64,000 bases of DNA from Tenrec ecaudatus (Eukaryota > Chordata > Mammalia > Afrosoricida > Tenrecidae): positions 74,024,494 through 74,088,493 of the forward strand of contig NC_134535.1 of NCBI RefSeq assembly GCF_050624435.1. The letters run 5' to 3'. A program made the position numbers and the translations under genes. The notes beneath the pieces were generated by a model. That model worked only from the letters and a program-made list of their open reading frames with translations, was not told where the DNA came from and did no database searches. Below are positions 19,461-30,600 of the stretch, in pieces (position 1 is the first letter of the stretch; each line of letters opens with the position of its first letter).

Positions 19461-21330
19461 TCTAGAGGAGGCGAGGTGGCTGAAAGAGAGAGAGGGGGTG
19501 CTGGGCTTATTGCACCCCCAGGACCCCCAGGATCCTCCCCCTCCCTGGAGGGACCCTATACAGCCTCCCCCCCCACCCCTTGCTTAACACGCTGCTGTAG
19601 GTAGTCAGTAAATCCCGGCATGGATCCCTGGATCGGCTGTCCACGAAGAGGCCATAAACCCCAGTCTGAAAAACAGACTGGCAGTTATAAGGGGGCGGGG
19701 GCAGAGGCAACGAACAAAAATTCACCTTAGAAGATTTTGGTTGGTCGCTTTTGGTTAGTGCTAGCCCAGTATTCTGTCTCTCTGTGGCTTGGGCAGAATT
19801 TGGAGGGCTTGGGATAAAGTAGGAATTTGAGAAGGTTGAAGGGCTGGGGCCCTTGGACAGAAGGGGAAGAGGGTTTACGGAGCATAACCGAAAGAAGCCG
19901 CGATCGTGGCTCTAGGTGTAGGGTGTGTGTGTGAGTGTGTGTTCACAGGTCACCTAAGGCTCCCTGGGTCTGAAACTTTGTTTCCCTGAGAACCGCAGGC
20001 TGTTCCTCAACTGCAAGTTCGGCAGACTGAGGCCACCTGGCACTGCCGTTCTTTCCGCCCTTGACGGCTCTCTGGGCCCTCTGCTGGCCGACCTGGCGCA
20101 TTACACGCCCTGAAACCTGCGGGCAGGCGGGGGAGGCCCGGAGCTGGAAGAAGTGGAGGTTTCGCTGGTCTCCGTGCGCCAGAACCAACACTTTTCCAAT
20201 GACTATTGGTCTGGCCTGACTCTGGTGAGTCCCTGGCCCTCTCCATATACATAATTGGGCTCCGGATCAATGTCATGTGAGGAAGAAGGCTCAAATGGGG
20301 CTCTTTGTCCGTCTCCACACTCCCCAGCCTGATGCAGACCTCTCCCTAGCTTCACCCTTTCCTCAAGAGCCTCAGGCTCAAAGGTTAACGAATTGGCCCT
20401 CCAGACCCAAGGGAAGTAGCCTTGGATGTGCAGGTCTGTCTGTGTGAGGGGTGGCAGACCGGGGAAAGGGACTCTTTCCTTCCACCATGGAGGCAGAGAC
20501 TAACCGCCCTTTCCCCTGCACCCTGTCACCAAAGCGATTTCAGATGGACACTGCGGCTCTGCACTGTAAGCTGCTACCAGTGCACCCCTCTGCTTCTTTG
20601 GGTGCACACGTTTGTTTGTTCTCCCCCTGGGCTCCTGATCGGGCTTTGGAGACCAGCGAGGCCTGCGCCTCTTTCCTTAGGCAGCGCTCTTTAAAATTCC
20701 GCTCCACAAAGTTCTCTGGACCACTGCCTTTCAAACTCTTTGGCCTCTAGGCTCCCTTTAGTAGTCCTGGGGGTGCCGTGGTTTCATGTTGGGCTGGGAT
20801 ACACATGGTCCCCAGTTAGAAACTACCAACTGCTCTGAAGGAGAACGACTGGGCTTTCTACTCCGGTAACAGTTACAGTCTCAGAACCCCACAAGGGCGC
20901 ACAGGAGTCAGCATACACTGGATGGCAATGAGTTTTTGAGTGAGGACCCCCCCCCCAGGCCCACCCCCATTACACACTTAAAAGCACTGAACTGCTGCTG
21001 TGTGTGGTTTACATCTATCCATTTACCATATTGAAATTTGAAATGGAAAAAAAAGGAAACACAAGAATATACAAGCACACATTCCACCAGCAGTGATGTC
21101 AGAAAGATGGTGTAATCACATGTCAGGCAGTCTCTGGAAAACTCCACTGGACACGTTTAAGCTCATGAACATTCAGAAAGGCAAAGGCCAACTTAGCACT
21201 CTTATGCCAACAGTTTGGACTGGTAAACGGGTCTCAGAGACCCTCCCAGGAGTCCGCAGCCCACACACTGAGAAAATTGTTGCTCTAGCCTGGACCATTA
21301 TCCCAGCCTGTTTTATCACTCACACCCATT
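19461..21330. other. Intergenic DNA between GLI1 and INHBE
   Basis: No gene is supported. It contains one AfroSINE at 20762-20936. The open frames of 60-103 codons have no recognisable motif. Confidence 0.7.
20762..20936 (+). repeat. AfroSINE
   Basis: Head tagtcctgggggtgccgtgg, body gactgggctttctactccgg and cagtctcagaacccc, tail ggatggcaatgagtttttg. Confidence 0.8.
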
Positions 21331-21348
21331 GATTTTTGTTTTCTTGTT

Positions 21349-21354
21349 TTTATT
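21349..21354 (-). terminator. INHBE candidate poly(A) signal AATAAA
   Basis: The plus strand reads tttatt, which is AATAAA in the INHBE direction about 600 bp past the INHBE stop. No nearer canonical signal was noticed. Confidence 0.5.
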
Positions 21355-21950
21355 AGCAAAGTATAAATGTTTGTCTCTCCAGGGGATCCTTCCCCCCAGG
21401 GAAAACCAGAACCCTCTCTGGGGGCTCAGCACCCCCTTCACGCCCTCTTGATTCCCTTCTTCAGTCCCTGGCCCACCTCCCTCTGAACCTCTCCCTTCAA
21501 TCACTCCCATAGTCCTAGCCTTGGCCAGCCCGTTCCCCAGCCCCAAGCCTGCTGGGCCCTCTGTCAGCTTCCTCCTGCCTCAACGGAGAACTTTCTCTTC
21601 TTGGGAGAGAATCATCCTTACCTTTTCTCGGCTTTCTTCTTCCCTCCCTCCCTCCCTCGACCCTGCCATCTTCTCATAGAACTTAGACTAAGAAATCATC
21701 CTTCCTGGGCGGGTCTCTTTGGGAGAAAGACACACTTTATCCATCTCCTCACACATCAGCCAGCCTGATGCAGACGGAGAGAATCTGGACAAAGAAGTGC
21801 CCGTTTGGGTTACACGGGGATCAGCCCAGGCACAGGACCAGGTTGCCTACGGGGTGGGGTGTTGCTCAGGTACCTGATGCTGTCAACCCTGGCTTGGGAA
21901 CCCCTGACTTGATCTCATCATGCCCAACCCCTCAGGTCCAGGACCTTCTG

Positions 21951-23213
21951 CTAGCTACAGCCGCAGGCCTCTACCACCATATCCGGCACGTCTGTCTTGA
22001 CCACATTGCCATTACGGTCCAGGTAGAGGAGGGACAGAGACCTTCGGGCAGTGGGGACACAACAGGACGTACCCAAGGGCCAAGGGGTATTGGCCTTGAG
22101 GAGGCTGAAGACAGCCGAATGGAAAGAGGCAGCAATGCCTGGGCTTCCCGCCAGGTGTGGGGGGCACTGCCCGTGGCAGTAATTCAGCTGGTAGCCCTCA
22201 GGCTGCAGGATCCAGTCTCGCCATCCCAGTTCTTGGAAGTCTACGTAATGATCTCGCCGACAACATAAGGGAGTCTCAGGCTCGCAGGTGGGGGTCCTCC
22301 TCCTGGCCCGCCCCGCCCCGGGCTCCTTGGCCCGGATCTTCAGTTCCAAGAAGGGCCGCCGGTCGCCCGCGGTGCCTAGGAGCCGCTGCAGTGGCGGCAG
22401 AGCAGTGCTATTGCGGTGCAGGAGTCTGCAGACCAGCTGTAGCTTCAGGACGCCGGACGCCTCGCCCCTCGAGCCGCTAGAGGGCAGAGGCAGGGCGTGC
22501 CAGCCCGGGGTGTGGATGTGATGCTCCGCCAGGGGGGTGCGGGACCTTTGGCGCCTTCTCCCCGAGCTTCTCCAGAGGATCCTCAAGTAAAGGGGGCCAG
22601 GGAGCACGGGGCCCACATGCAGCCAGAGGCGCGCGCGGTACAGGTGGTGGGCCTGAGGAGTGGCCAGGTGGAAGGTGAGCATGGAGCTGCAGGCAGGAGC
22701 AGAGGGACCTGCCCAAAAAGATGGGGAAGGGAAGGCACTGTGAGCAGAAACACAGCTCTCCTTGATCCGATCCCCAAACCTGGTAACCCCGCCCAACGCC
22801 TCCCCCCTCCTACTCCACCTGCTCCCCTCCATCCTATCTTATCAGCCAGCCTCTCCGTCTGCCACCCCCCCCCTTTCTCTGTCATTTGCACACCCACCTG
22901 TGACGGGCACAGCGGTCGCAAAGCTGATGACTTCCTCCCCACTCGCTGGACTCACACTTGCCGGCTGGAGTCTCCGGAGGGCTCTGGTCAGCGCTGCCCG
23001 GGGTGGGCGCTGGATTATTTGAGGACGACTGGGCAGGTGCAGCCCGTCTAAGATTTGCTGCTTGGCCAGCTCCAGAACCAGAGCTCGTTCCACTTGAGGT
23101 GCCGCCATGGGGCTCCCACAGGAGGGACACCCCACCCCTGCCCCTTGGGCCCTCACCAGTGTTGTCCACAGCAGTAGCAGCAGCTGCCGGAGCAGGACGC
23201 TGGGAAGCCCCAT
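21951..23213 (-). CDS. INHBE: INHBE, inhibin/activin beta-E precursor (2 exons)
   Basis: Secreted TGF-beta family ligand; the human gene is expressed mainly in liver. Exon 1 coding 23213-22898, exon 2 22708-21951; the junction is phase 1 (G|GT), total 357 aa against 350 in human. Signal peptide: [20 protein letters not shown], followed by RAQG. Furin-type site RARRR precedes a mature chain of 114 aa starting TPTCEPE, with nine cysteines at 4, 11, 12, 40, 44, 78, 79, 111 and 113, and ending in VVEACGCS. The start was chosen because it lines up with human MRLPD; the frame stays open upstream to another ATG at 23331-23333, which would put 40 residues ahead of the signal peptide. Same intron position and phase as INHBC, about 4.4 kb away. 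The prodomain is more diverged than the mature domain, as usual for the family. Confidence 0.96.
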
Positions 23214-24195
23214 GCTCCTGTGGATGGCCTGGGTCAAGAGCCTTCTGCTGAGTCTGATCACAAGAGGGCCAATCTGGGCAGAGCAACCCAAGAGACCAGT
23301 GCCACACCTACCCCTGACCCAGGGTCCAGCCACCTGCCTCCTCCCTCCTGCCTGGCACTCAGGAGGCAGAAAGCAGATTGTCCAATGAGTAGCTGTCCTT
23401 AGCTCTGCCTGTCAGCCTGACCCCTCACGGTTTATGCCTGACTACTGATCTGGGGCCTCTTTAGAGCCCGAGTCTGGGGCTCCCCCACCTAGTGGTCAGT
23501 TGGCAGACCTACCCTCTGAGCATGGGGATTGGACAACTGTGCTGCCCATCAGGCCCCTGCAGTGGGTGGAGGTCCCCCCTTGGAGCTCCGGTTTCACCAT
23601 CTGCCCATGGTGACTGGACTTGAGGTAGGGGCGTGGGGGTGGGGGGTGATGTGGACTTGCATGATGCAAGAAGGAGGATGATTTCACATGCTCAGGCCCA
23701 AAAGTCTGGGGCTTGGGGGAGGGGACGCCATAAGAGCCAGGTGGGGAAGTGCCATGTCCCCACATACTGGCCAGCTTTCCTAACTTGCCCTGTCCCGACT
23801 GCCACAGTGCCCATGCACCGGCTATGGGTCCCCGGGGTGGATTCCTCTGGGGCCTCAGGACCAGACGATGAACCCTGCGAACCTTGTTTCTAGCAAGGAG
23901 GGTCAGACATAGGTGGGGGCTGGGCGAGTGGCACAGGGCACCCAAGTCACCCCCTGACCCTGCCTATGCTGGCTGCCCAGAGTCCACCTGGACTGGAGCA
24001 CAGCGTGGAGGAAGGCCAGTGCCTGGGGTGGGGGAGGGGTGGAGTCCCTGGGATGTCTGGGGAAACCCAGAAGAGGTGGGGATGGCAGTAGGGCAGAGTC
24101 CACCAAGGCTGGCAGAAGGCCGTGAGACTTGTCTACATTTGGGGCATTCTAGAGGTAGTGCAGTTTCAGCCCTCTGTTAATACATATGTATATTA

Positions 24196-24218
24196 TGGTG
24201 GTGGTGGTGGTGGTGGTG
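24196..24218. repeat. (TGG)n trinucleotide repeat
   Basis: Seven to eight TGG units in intergenic DNA upstream of INHBE. Confidence 0.9.
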
Positions 24219-25063
24219 TCGTGTGTGACTGCCATTGAGTGGAGGCCTGTGGGTGGCTATCCATCTTCCTGAGAGCAGAAAGCCTCCAGGAAACTGCTCA
24301 CGGACTGGACTGTGAGGTGCGCACCCCGGTCATTGCGCAGGGAACGCCCCGCAGCCCGGGTGGAGCTGGGGTTGGGCAGAAGGCTGTGCAGGACCCAGCA
24401 AGGAGCATGCAACCTGGCTTCAGTCCTGGCCACACTTCCTGACTGACTGAAAATGGGAGGCCCGAGGCCCCCACCTCGACTTCCTTGGGCTTGGCCTGGG
24501 GCTGGCATTTCTCCTTATACCCCTGGTGCTAGTTTTTGTTTTTTGGTCTTTTTATGAGAAACTGGAGGAAGAAGACTGCAGGGAGAGTCAATGTGCTATG
24601 GAAACGCGCTCCACTCCATTTGACCTGCCCGCTTCCCACCCCCACCATACCTTAGTCAACGGAGAGATTGCTAGCTGCTTCCAAGAGAGCTCCGTCTAAG
24701 GGGGTTCAGTACCGCCAGTGTCCACCATGTGGCAGTGCTGCGCCACTGGACAGCGACGGGCCCAGGCTGCCTAGGAGCCTCCCAGGAAAGGACGGGGAAG
24801 GGGCTGCTGGGCAAGGGGAGAGCCCAGAGCAGCAACCCATCCGCTCCCTTTGGGGACCTGCCTCCTCACCAGAAGAGGAGAGGAGCGTTTCTCCGGCTCC
24901 TCCCTCACCCACACTCACTGTCCCGAGGATCCACATCACTGCCACCTTTGCTTTTGGACCTCCTCCTGCTGACACGTGGCAGTGGAGCCTGGTGATGGTG
25001 CCAGGCTCTTCCTAGAAACTCCGGACATGACATGGGGAAGGTGGAGAAGGAACCATGAGACCA

Positions 25064-25064
<1 letters not shown>

Positions 25065-25109
<45 letters not shown>
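25065..25109. repeat. (CG)n(CA)n microsatellite
   Basis: A short CG run passes directly into about 18 CA units. This is an alternating purine-pyrimidine tract upstream of INHBE. Confidence 0.97.
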
Positions 25110-25110
<1 letters not shown>

Positions 25111-25742
25111 CCCTTGTCTCCCTGGGTCCTGAAGCAGATTCAAACACCTCTGTCCAGTGCTCTCCCCAGCTCCCAGCATCCTCTCTGCTGTTCCAGGCTG
25201 GCTGGAAGTGGAGGCTTGTAGGTTTGAGTGGCGGGGCCTGCCTTGCTTGTCAGTGTTCAGACAGAAGCAAAGGAAGCCGCAAGAAGCGACTGTAGGGACC
25301 GCTGACCCCACTTTCCCCCAACCCTCCCTCTGTCAGGTGCCCCCAATTTCCAGTTCTTCCCACCCTCTTGCTGCTGTGCCTGGCCTGGCCTTACCTCCCC
25401 ACTGACACTTACGTCAGAACTCAGCTATAAATATGCTCTTCGCATCTTAGTCACTTTTCCCAAGAAGTGCTCCCGAGGTTATAAATACTCTAGCCATCTG
25501 CCTCGCGGCCTGCCCTACCACCAACCTGGTTGGGGACTGGGGGTAGTGACAAGTTTGGGGGTGGGTAAGGAAGTAGGAGAAGCTGAAGTGGCTGTCCTGC
25601 TCAGATGGGAAAAGCCTGAAGGGATGGAGAGTGAAGGGCCTGCGGGCTGTGGAGGAGGAGGTTTGGAAGAAGACAGGCCCATTCCCTTCCAACATGGCAG
25701 AGGGCAGAACTCACAAAGAATGCGACTAATACTGAGCTCCCG

Positions 25743-25801
25743 TTTATTTGATAAGTTGCCTATTCTGTTCACAATTCTGGTTTTGTGTCTTCTTTTTTAT
25801 T
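25743..25801 (-). terminator. INHBC candidate poly(A) signals
   Basis: Two AATAAA hexamers on the minus strand, plus-strand tttatt at 25796-25801 and 25743-25748. They lie about 1.85-1.9 kb past the INHBC stop, which would make a long 3' UTR (25.75-27.64 kb), as I recall for the human gene. Confidence 0.5.
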
Positions 25802-27643
25802 TAAAAAAGTCTTGCATGACAACGTTCGTCATGGGGGCGGCTGATTTTTCTTGGTCTGGCTGGAAACATGTGGCCTGCGAGGTAAGGGCCTCATGTCACC
25901 TCTCCCTCATCATGGTCTTTGCCCTAGAGACGCAAGTGGGCATGGGAGGAAGGAGGTATGATTTGGGGGACCCGGGAGGCACTAGAAGGAAGGAGAGCAG
26001 GATGACGCCCGCAGATTGCATGCCACCCACAGCTCAGCCATGTGGCCCTCTGGCCCACGGAGGTCCCTTTCGGACTTTCTCCTTTGGGCTCCTCTTCTGG
26101 GGACCTTTTATCCTGGCTCAGAGAGGGTTTTGAGATAAGCAAACACAGACCGCACGTTCTCCAAAGGGCACATGGGCTTTGCGCAAACTCGGCCTTGGCT
26201 GCAGACAATATCGACCCCAGGGTTCAGGGCTGTCCAAGCCAGGGAGGAGACACTGGAGGAAGGAGGGCAAAGGTGAAAGAGAGCCGAGTCTCAGAGCACA
26301 TGCCCCCTGACCTCATCTCAGGCCTTTCTCTTCTCCTCCCTTCCCCGTGCAAGTGCCCCTTGGTTAATTCCACTTTCCAGGCAGGAGTCTTGGCTGGAGG
26401 GTCAGATCGAAGCTCTGCCTCTGCCTCCCGCCAGGCACCGGCCCACGCGTTGTGGCCCTACTTGTGGAGGGGCCAGAGGTTTGTCTTATCACTTGGAGCA
26501 AGTGCTTAGGGAGGAGAGGAACAGCTAAAAACACCGTGTCTTATCAGCCACGAGAGAGTGGAGAGGGTCTAGGAACGAGGAGAGGCGGAGGCAGCGAGGA
26601 GGAGGAAGAAGCATGAAGTGTGAGGTGGGGAGATGCAATAGCTCAGCCTAGAGGCGAGCAAGTGGTCAGGGCAGGCGGGTGCTGTGTCACCTGGGTGTCA
26701 GGCAGGGTCCTGGCAGGAGACAGGGGACATGCTCAGCTGTTGATGTTTGCTTCATTAAGAGGACTTAGTGAAGGAACTATTTCCAGAGGGGTGATGAGAA
26801 CCAACCAAGGATGTCGAAACACCCAGGGACAAGCAAGAGCGGAAAGCCGTTGTGACCCCTACCTCTGAAGGGGTGATAGCAGAACTTCTGCAGAGCTGGA
26901 GCCGTGGGAGAGGCAAGCCAGACAAGAGCCTCAGGACCACAGCCGCGGGCACCCAGAACTGTGATGCCTAGGCAGAGGGGGAAGGGAAGCAGGAACACCC
27001 TTACTTCTATCTCCCCTTACTCAAACACCAGGAAGCCAGAAGGCAAGGGAGCTCAGGTGATAGGTCTGGAGAGCCAGCTTTCAAGGGCATGAAACAGAGC
27101 AGAGGCGGGCCAAGAATGGTTGGAGGTATGCAGAGGGAGCATCCGTAGACCACCTGAAAAGAGGGGAGGGCTCAAGACACCTTGAGCAAGGAGAGGCTGG
27201 GTAAGCCGCACTTTGAAAAACAGTAATCTCATCTTCGGTGAGCCCCAGGAAGGGCCTCTCTGGAGATCCAGAAAACCCAGCTGGATCAAATTCATCCTTG
27301 AGCAGGGCAGAGTGGGCTATGGGGTTGGTTGATTGGGGAGGTCTCAGGCCATCTTTGTAGGAACCAGACAGCACTATTCAAGACTGGAAGTGCATCAGCA
27401 TCCTTGGGGTGGGGGGGACACGTGGGCTTGATGGGTGGACTGTGCCCAGGAGAGAAGCTAGTGTACATGGAGATGCTATTCTTCTTAGATGAAGGTCGCC
27501 TTACATCGAAGGTGGGATCGTTTCCATGGGTTTCTCAGGAAGAGAGCATCTACCTTCTGGGGTCCCTCCTTCGTCTCCAGGAAAGGGATCTCTGTGAGGG
27601 CAGGTTTGTCCACCCTGTCCCGCCTGGGCGGTGCCAGCATAGA
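25802..27643 (-). other. Probable INHBC 3' UTR
   Basis: No other gene or recognisable repeat is seen between the INHBC stop codon and the first AATAAA in its direction. Plus-strand open frames here have no family match. Confidence 0.5.
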
Positions 27644-30600
27644 CTAACTGCACCCACAGGCCTCTACCACCATGTCAGGTATGTCCGTCTTGACGATGTT
27701 ACTGCCCCTGTCATAGTAGAGCAGAGACAGGGGGCGTCGGGCAGTGGGCACGCAGCACGAGCCCCCTCCAGCAGTGCCTGCGGCTGTGTTGGCCTTGAGC
27801 AGATTGAGCACTGCCGTGTGAAAGGAGGCAGCAATGCCAGGCATGCCTGCCACGTGCAGCGGGCACTGCCCGGTGCAGAAGTTCATCGCATAGCCCTCGG
27901 GCTGGATGATCCAGTCGTGCCAGCCAATCTCACGGAAATCCACAAAGAATTCTTGTCGACAACACATCCTGGACCCACCCTGGCAGTCGAGGCCCCGCCG
28001 CCGAACCCGGTGCTTGCCCCCAACTCTCACTCGGGCTGCCACGAAAGGCCTGTGGGCAGTTCCATCCAGAACAACCGATCCCTGAGCTGTCTGACCTTCA
28101 GGCACCAGTTCCAGGGTCAGGTGTCTCTGGCTGCAGGCAGCCTGGGCTTCAGGCCCCAAGAGAAGCTGGTACCAGCCAGTGGCATCCACCTCCAGCAGGT
28201 GTCGGGAAGCCAAAGTGAGGTTGGTGTTATGTAGACCTGGCACAAGGACTGTCACCTTCAAAGTTCCTGTGGCATTGGGAAGGAGCTGGACAAAGAATGT
28301 GAGGCTGGCCTGCTGGACCTCCATGACACCAGAAGTTCTATCAGAGAAGTGGAAATCAAGACGGGTCTGGTTCCTGTCGGAGAGGCCTGCGGACAGAAGA
28401 AGCCACAGTGATTCGGTGTGCCAGTTCCACCAGTCACTCTCTGTCCTCAGCACGTAGGGACTCTCTGTAGCACTTGACCTTTTTTTTTTTTTTTAATCTT
28501 TTCTCTTTGGACTTCCATGATACAACTTTCTTATGATTAATCTTTTTTTTTCCTTTTAACTCTACACTGAAGGCACCGCCTACTCACATGCATGGCCAGT
28601 CAACACAATCTTTTTTTGCTGATGATTCCAAAAGCTGCATGTCTAGACCAGAGTATTTTTGTATTTTTCACAGCTGGACACAACATATAGATTTGGGAGT
28701 TGCTAAGCTTCAGGTTTACGTTTCTGACTGCTTAATTTTGCCAGATGAATGTCCTGCAAGCACATTAAAATAAATTATTTTCCTTCCTTCCTAATATACC
28801 TGTCTTGCTATCTGAACTGGTGGCTTCCTTACCATACACACACCTCCTCCTTAGTATAGTGTTTGAATCTCCATGCCTTTCTTTCCATCCCCAAGACTAC
28901 TGATTTCATTACCTCATCACTCTTCACCTGCCTATTGAAATTGCCGAATTGGAATCTTCTTCACATCACTGAGCTTGTTCTCGTTAACATCACCAACACT
29001 AACGTGGCCAAATCCCGTGGTTCCATCTCTTTAGCTCCATCTTACATGACCCTTCGGCCGTGTTTGACACAGTGAACCCTGTCTCCTTCTTGAGAGAGTT
29101 CCTTCTCTTGACTTTTGGGATACTGGCTTCCCATTGGTCTTGGCTGACAGCTCCTCTTCCACTGACTGACCTCTGAATGTGGAAGTCAAACCTTTTCTCT
29201 AGCGATGCTCTCCCTCAGAGGAATCTCATCAACTCCATGACTTCCAGTTCTGTCGGTATGCGGGTGACTCCCAAATAGATCTCTTTGACTCTAGCCTCTC
29301 CCCAAGCCCCAGATTTGTATATTCAGCTGCCTATTTGATATCCCATTTGGAAATCCATGACACCTTGTCAGCATCCCCAGGTGCCCAAATATCGGCTGCA
29401 CCTCCTGAGTCTGCTGGCTCTTTAATTCAGCTCCTCTTAGTTAAGTGAGCCGATCTTTCAGTCTCCAAATTCCAGAATCCTGAAGAGGATTCTGATTGGC
29501 CGAACTATTTATTCTTTTCTTGCTAGGTCACTAAACACTCAACCGTTAGAACCCCTTAAGTTACTCTGGTTATAACATAACCAGCCGGAGCTGTGGTGGA
29601 CGGTGACCCTTACCACACCTGAGCCTTTGTCATCTTGCAAGCCAACCATCGTGGTGTAAAGAAACCTGGACTTGACTACAGAGTGAAGAGGTCCTGATGA
29701 GAGGAAAAGACTCTGGAGAGTGGGTGACCTCTGCCTGATGTTCGCTCCCTATCCGAGCTCCCAACTGAAAGCAGTTGCAGTTAGCTGTACCATAGGGAGC
29801 CGAAGAGCTTTCCAGATGCCCAATCAAATTACAAGATGACGAGAAAGAACACAGGTGATATTTAAAGTGCCTCTGCTTTAGAGTGGTTTGTTATTGATCA
29901 ACACAACTGCAAACCCACCTCCATCAGTTAAGTCCAACACACATGACCTGCATCCAAATGAAACTCATTGCTGTGGAGTCAAGGCTGACTTCTAGCGACC
30001 TGGACTACAACTGTTCACGGGAAAACAAAGCCCAACCTTTCTCCCTCGGCACAGCTGGTGGTTTCAAATGCTAACCGTGCAGATGACAGCCCAACCCGTG
30101 ACCGTGACCACTCCCACTCCGCCAACAGGGCTCTGCGGGAACAGTACAGGACTGACTAAAACGGTTCCACTGGGCTTCCAAAGCTGTCAGTCGTGATGTC
30201 CACCACTTGTCTGTCAGTTTGCCACACTGGGGTGGCTGTGTGTTGCTGTGTTGCTGGAAGCTATGTCACTGGTGTTTCAAATGCCAGCAGGGTCACACAC
30301 AGTGAACAGTTTCCACTTCGGGGAAAGAAGCCGCGGGCAACTTTATGGGAAACTTCAATTAACTGTCAAATACTGAAAGCCTAAACAAAGGAAACAGCAC
30401 ATTATCAGAGGACGGACCTTTCCGGTTGGAGTGCACTGCAAATCCGCCTGAAAAAGAGCTGATTTCTTAGCGGGGAGGCCACCATGGTGACCTGAGTTGG
30501 GTCAACCTATGGGGGTGGAGCCTTCCAGATCTTCGCTTGCTGACGGGGCACAACCCAAGGTCAAGAGAAACAGCTGCAAAATCTAATGATTGCCACTTGG

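Larger units (their letters stand above)
23214..25740. other. INHBE upstream region up to the INHBC 3' end
   Basis: Holds the INHBE promoter and 5' UTR, whose exact start I cannot fix. Also present are a TGG-trinucleotide tract at 24196-24218 and a CG/CA dinucleotide tract at 25065-25109. Two TATAAATA boxes (near 25427 and 25479) are on the plus strand, the wrong strand for INHBE. Confidence 0.65.

Noticed and set aside
25427-25486. Two TATAAATA boxes as the INHBE promoter
   Set aside because: They are on the plus strand, while INHBE is on the minus strand and starts about 2 kb away.
27329-28234. 301-codon plus-strand frame opposite INHBC exon 2
   Set aside because: Antisense shadow of a conserved coding exon; no domain and no promoter.
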